A stretch of DNA of 64,000 bases from Leeuwenhoekiella palythoae (GTDB lineage: Bacteria; Bacteroidota; Bacteroidia; Flavobacteriales; Flavobacteriaceae): NCBI RefSeq assembly GCF_900130045.1, contig NZ_FQXT01000001.1:725014-789013 (forward strand), in the 5' to 3' direction. The notes beneath the pieces were generated by a model, which was not told where the DNA came from, did not search any database, and saw nothing but the letters and a program-made list of their open reading frames with translations. Shown here one piece after another: positions 61,795 to 64,000 of the stretch. Both the position numbers and the translations under genes were made by a program. Positions within the stretch are counted from its first letter, which is position 1; every line of letters begins with the position of its first letter.

Positions 61795-63141
61795 TTAGTA
61801 GGCTTTTTCCTCTCCTTGTACCGCATTCAAGACGGTTTTAATAATGATCTTCACATCCAACCACAAGCTCCATTTTTCCACATAAAAAATATCCAAACGC
61901 GTTCGGTTGATGATATCGGCCTGCTGTATGATCTCGCCGCGATACCCACGTACTTGGGCTAAACCGGTGATCCCGGGCTTTACAAAGTGGCGTACCAAAT
62001 ATTTATCTACCGAGCTTTGGTATTTTTCGGTATGTACTTCCATATGCGGGCGAGGGCCTACCACACTCATATCCCCGAGCAACACGTTATAGAACTGCGG
62101 CAACTCATCAATACTCGTACGTCGTAAAATACGTCCCAATTTCGTTACCCGTTTATCATTCTTGGTCATCATCTTGGTATCCGCATCCGCCGTGGTGGCC
62201 ATGGATCGAAACTTATAACACCAAAATACCTTACGGTTTACCCCGTGACGCTTTTGCTTAAAATATAGTGGTTCGTTAGAGTCTAAACGTTGCAGCAAAT
62301 AGATCAATGGGCTCAACCATGACAACACCCCTACGATCACCAAGAGGGCAAACACCACATCAAAACTTCGCTTCACTATTTTAGCAAATGGGGTTTCTAG
62401 TGGCAGTTCGCGTAAGTTCAATACAGGAACATTGTCATAGAGCTCAATGGTCATCGCCCGGGTAAAGATCTCCTTATTATCCGGAACGATCTTCAGTTTG
62501 ATCAGGTTATTATCGGCATAGGCCATCAAATTGAATAACTGAGGTTGCGATAAACGCGAAGCTATACAAAAGATCTGGTGCACATCTTTACGCTTAAAAT
62601 AGGCAAAGGCTTCTTCTACTTTCCCTAAATAGGTAGGGCTTTTAGAATGTCCGTTGTCAAAGTAGCCCAGATACCGATAGCCCAAGTCTGGCTCATCAAA
62701 CACCTTACGGATCTTCTTTAAGTTACGATCGCGGCCGATCACCACTACATTCACCGCATTCCCGCCTACTTCCCGATATTTCCCTCGGGCATAATAAAAC
62801 AGGATGCGATAAAGTAGCAAACTTCCAAATAAGCACAACAGTACATTGCGGTGATAGGCAATAGAATGAAGTGGCGTTTGACTCAGGCTAAACCACGCAA
62901 AATAGCCCAGCGTAAACAGCAAATACAGCTGAATGGGTTTATGGATATTGGTAAAAAAGCGTTCTTTCCGGGAAGTAGGATAGTAATCGATCGCATAAGC
63001 ACTCAACAACCACGTGGCATTAAAAAACAGGATAGAATTAATGTCAAAATACAAGTTGGGTATAAACCAAGCAAGCATCCCATTCAGCAAGCTTAAATGG
63101 ATCAAAATACTAATGGGGACGATAAGTGCAGAGCGTTTCAT
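61795..63141 (-). CDS. Polyprenyl-phosphate sugar phosphotransferase (WcaJ/EpsE-type)
   Basis: Four to five N-terminal membrane helices (SILIHLSLLNGMLAWFI, LYLLFTLGYFAWFSL, LLCLFGSLLLYRILFYYA) precede a CoA-binding-like domain (NVVVIGRDRNLKKIRKVFD). A further helix leads to the catalytic sugar transferase domain: KRSFDVVFALLVIVGVLSWL, FKQKRHGVNRKVFWCYKFRSM, RRTSIDELPQFYNVLLGDMS, VGPRPHME and GITGLAQVRGYRGEI. It transfers the first sugar phosphate, often glucose or galactose, to undecaprenyl phosphate and so starts the repeat unit. The exact sugar is not predictable. It is 24 bp after the glycosyltransferase gene. Confidence 0.93.
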   Translation of the reverse strand: MKRSALIVPISILIHLSLLNGMLAWFIPNLYFDINSILFFNATWLLSAYAIDYYPTSRKERFFTNIHKPIQLYLLFTLGYFAWFSLSQTPLHSIAYHRNVLLCLFGSLLLYRILFYYARGKYREVGGNAVNVVVIGRDRNLKKIRKVFDEPDLGYRYLGYFDNGHSKSPTYLGKVEEAFAYFKRKDVHQIFCIASRLSQPQLFNLMAYADNNLIKLKIVPDNKEIFTRAMTIELYDNVPVLNLRELPLETPFAKIVKRSFDVVFALLVIVGVLSWLSPLIYLLQRLDSNEPLYFKQKRHGVNRKVFWCYKFRSMATTADADTKMMTKNDKRVTKLGRILRRTSIDELPQFYNVLLGDMSVVGPRPHMEVHTEKYQSSVDKYLVRHFVKPGITGLAQVRGYRGEIIQQADIINRTRLDIFYVEKWSLWLDVKIIIKTVLNAVQGEEKAY

Positions 63142-63165
63142 AAGTAATTATACTAGGGATCAGTC

Positions 63166-63927
63166 TTAAGAGAGCTTTCGAAGCTTAGGTATCAAGTATT
63201 GTGGGATCTTACGGCCTATTTTAAAGGCTAAGGTTATGGAACCCCAAAGGGGATATCGGTGAATGATATCTAAATCTTCTTTAGACTTTATTTTTTGTAA
63301 GGCGGGGGTGGTACTTTTACCTCCAAGCCGCATTTTGACCAACCAATCGTTGATAAAGTAAGTTTTCAGCTTAGGATTGCTTAGCCAACGCAGCGTGATC
63401 TCATAATCACTGGCGATCCGATACTGCTCCTCAAACAAACCATAAGTTTCAAAGACTTCTTTTTTGACATAGATGGTCGTATGCAAGGGTACCCACCCAT
63501 ACTTAAGATAACGGGATCGAAAGGGCTTCGCTGTATAAATGCGCTTCACCGCATCAGGTTGTTCCCGAGCCACAAACATCCCATTCCCATAGACGATATC
63601 GGCGCTACTGCTTTGAAAAGCCTTCACGATCTCACTTAAGGTACTTGCTTTAGGATAAAAATCGTCGGAATGCAGAATCCCAATGATATCCCCGGTAGCT
63701 GCTTTTATTCCTTTATTTAAAGCGTTATACAAGCCTTTATCCGGTTCGGAAATATAATACCCCAAACGTTCCTTGTAGTCTTCAATAATAGCCTGCGTCC
63801 CATCGGTAGAGCCACCATCGATCACCACATGTTCTATATCAGGATAATCTTGAGCCAGTACCGCTTTAATACACGAACGAATCGTCGCTTTGTTATTGTA
63901 TACAATAGTGATGACAGATATTTTCAA
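63166..63927 (-). CDS. Family 2 glycosyltransferase
   Basis: A GT-A fold transferase of 253 residues. ISVITIVYNNKATI is the N-terminal strand; IEHVVIDGGSTDGTQAIIED and DKGLYNALNKGIKAATGDIIGILHSDDFY give the nucleotide-sugar site with the DxD-like HSDD motif. VPLHTTIYVKKEVF, EQYRIASDYEITLRWL with the presumed catalytic Asp complete the domain, and there is no membrane anchor. It would add a sugar to the lipid-linked repeat unit in the cytoplasm. Donor and acceptor are not predictable. It lies upstream of the initiating sugar transferase in the same reverse operon. Confidence 0.93.
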   Translation of the reverse strand: MKISVITIVYNNKATIRSCIKAVLAQDYPDIEHVVIDGGSTDGTQAIIEDYKERLGYYISEPDKGLYNALNKGIKAATGDIIGILHSDDFYPKASTLSEIVKAFQSSSADIVYGNGMFVAREQPDAVKRIYTAKPFRSRYLKYGWVPLHTTIYVKKEVFETYGLFEEQYRIASDYEITLRWLSNPKLKTYFINDWLVKMRLGGKSTTPALQKIKSKEDLDIIHRYPLWGSITLAFKIGRKIPQYLIPKLRKLS

Positions 63928-63940
63928 AACAACTAAAAGG

Positions 63941-64000
63941 TTAAAATATTAATGGTACTACAATGCTTAAAATGGCTATACTTAAAAATCTAAGCATTTC
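63941..64000 (-). CDS. C-terminal end of a further EPS gene (partial)
   Basis: On the reverse strand a frame enters from the right edge and stops at TAA (63943-63941), 13 bp before the glycosyltransferase start. The 19 visible residues are hydrophobic (MLRFLSIAILSIVVPLIF), as at the end of a membrane protein such as an O-antigen polymerase or flippase, or of a membrane-anchored transferase. The short spacing to the next gene supports a real operon member. Confidence 0.4.
   Translation of the reverse strand, partial: EMLRFLSIAILSIVVPLIF

Overview
The window looks like chromosomal DNA of a member of the Bacteroidota, most likely a marine or plant-associated Flavobacteriaceae. The evidence is several SusC/SusD pairs, lipoprotein signals, a lack of clear Shine-Dalgarno sites, moderately low GC, RteC-like and DUF6520-like genes, and Wza/Wzc-type capsule genes of the Bacteroidota kind. 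No rRNA, tRNA, transposase, integrase or CRISPR array was seen.

1-31.6 kb is a large pectin (rhamnogalacturonan) utilisation locus. A forward operon encodes GH28, GH115, a PL11 rhamnogalacturonan lyase, a DUF4450 protein and an unassigned 717-residue putative glycosidase. A convergent reverse operon encodes a GH43-like propeller, an esterase, a GH2, a GH105 unsaturated rhamnogalacturonyl hydrolase and a GH106 alpha-L-rhamnosidase. Two SusC/SusD pairs follow. Together these would bind and import rhamnogalacturonan fragments, cut the backbone (PL11), remove the unsaturated uronic acid (GH105), rhamnose (GH106), galacturonate (GH28) and side-chain sugars (GH2, GH43, GH115), and deacylate. Direct ACAGG repeats 10 bp apart precede the operons and are candidate sites of a common regulator.

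31.7-42 kb is a mixed region: a GAF histidine kinase with a TTG start, a Tat-exported Gfo/Idh/MocA oxidoreductase, an RteC-like protein behind a PLP-transferase/GNAT fusion, an unknown 126-residue protein with an AraC regulator, and a MauE-like/propeller membrane protein next to a small secreted cysteine-containing peptide. 42-49 kb is a reverse SusC-SusD-S9 peptidase operon, probably for peptide uptake and processing.

49-56.8 kb is the most unusual part. Only a few genes lie here: an XRE regulator, a 64-residue protein and a compact GC-rich four-gene cassette with a DUF5675 protein and two small membrane proteins. The rest is intergenic DNA built from repeats. Eight recognisable copies plus a fragment of an element of about 150 bp share a four-helix architecture, and the helices change on both sides between copies so that pairing is kept. 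Copies of the 3' end of the cassette also recur beside these elements. This is the best candidate for an undescribed system.

56.8-64 kb is an exopolysaccharide/capsule locus on the reverse strand: glycosyltransferase, polyprenyl-phosphate sugar transferase, Wza, Wzc and mannose-1-phosphate guanylyltransferase. It continues beyond the window.
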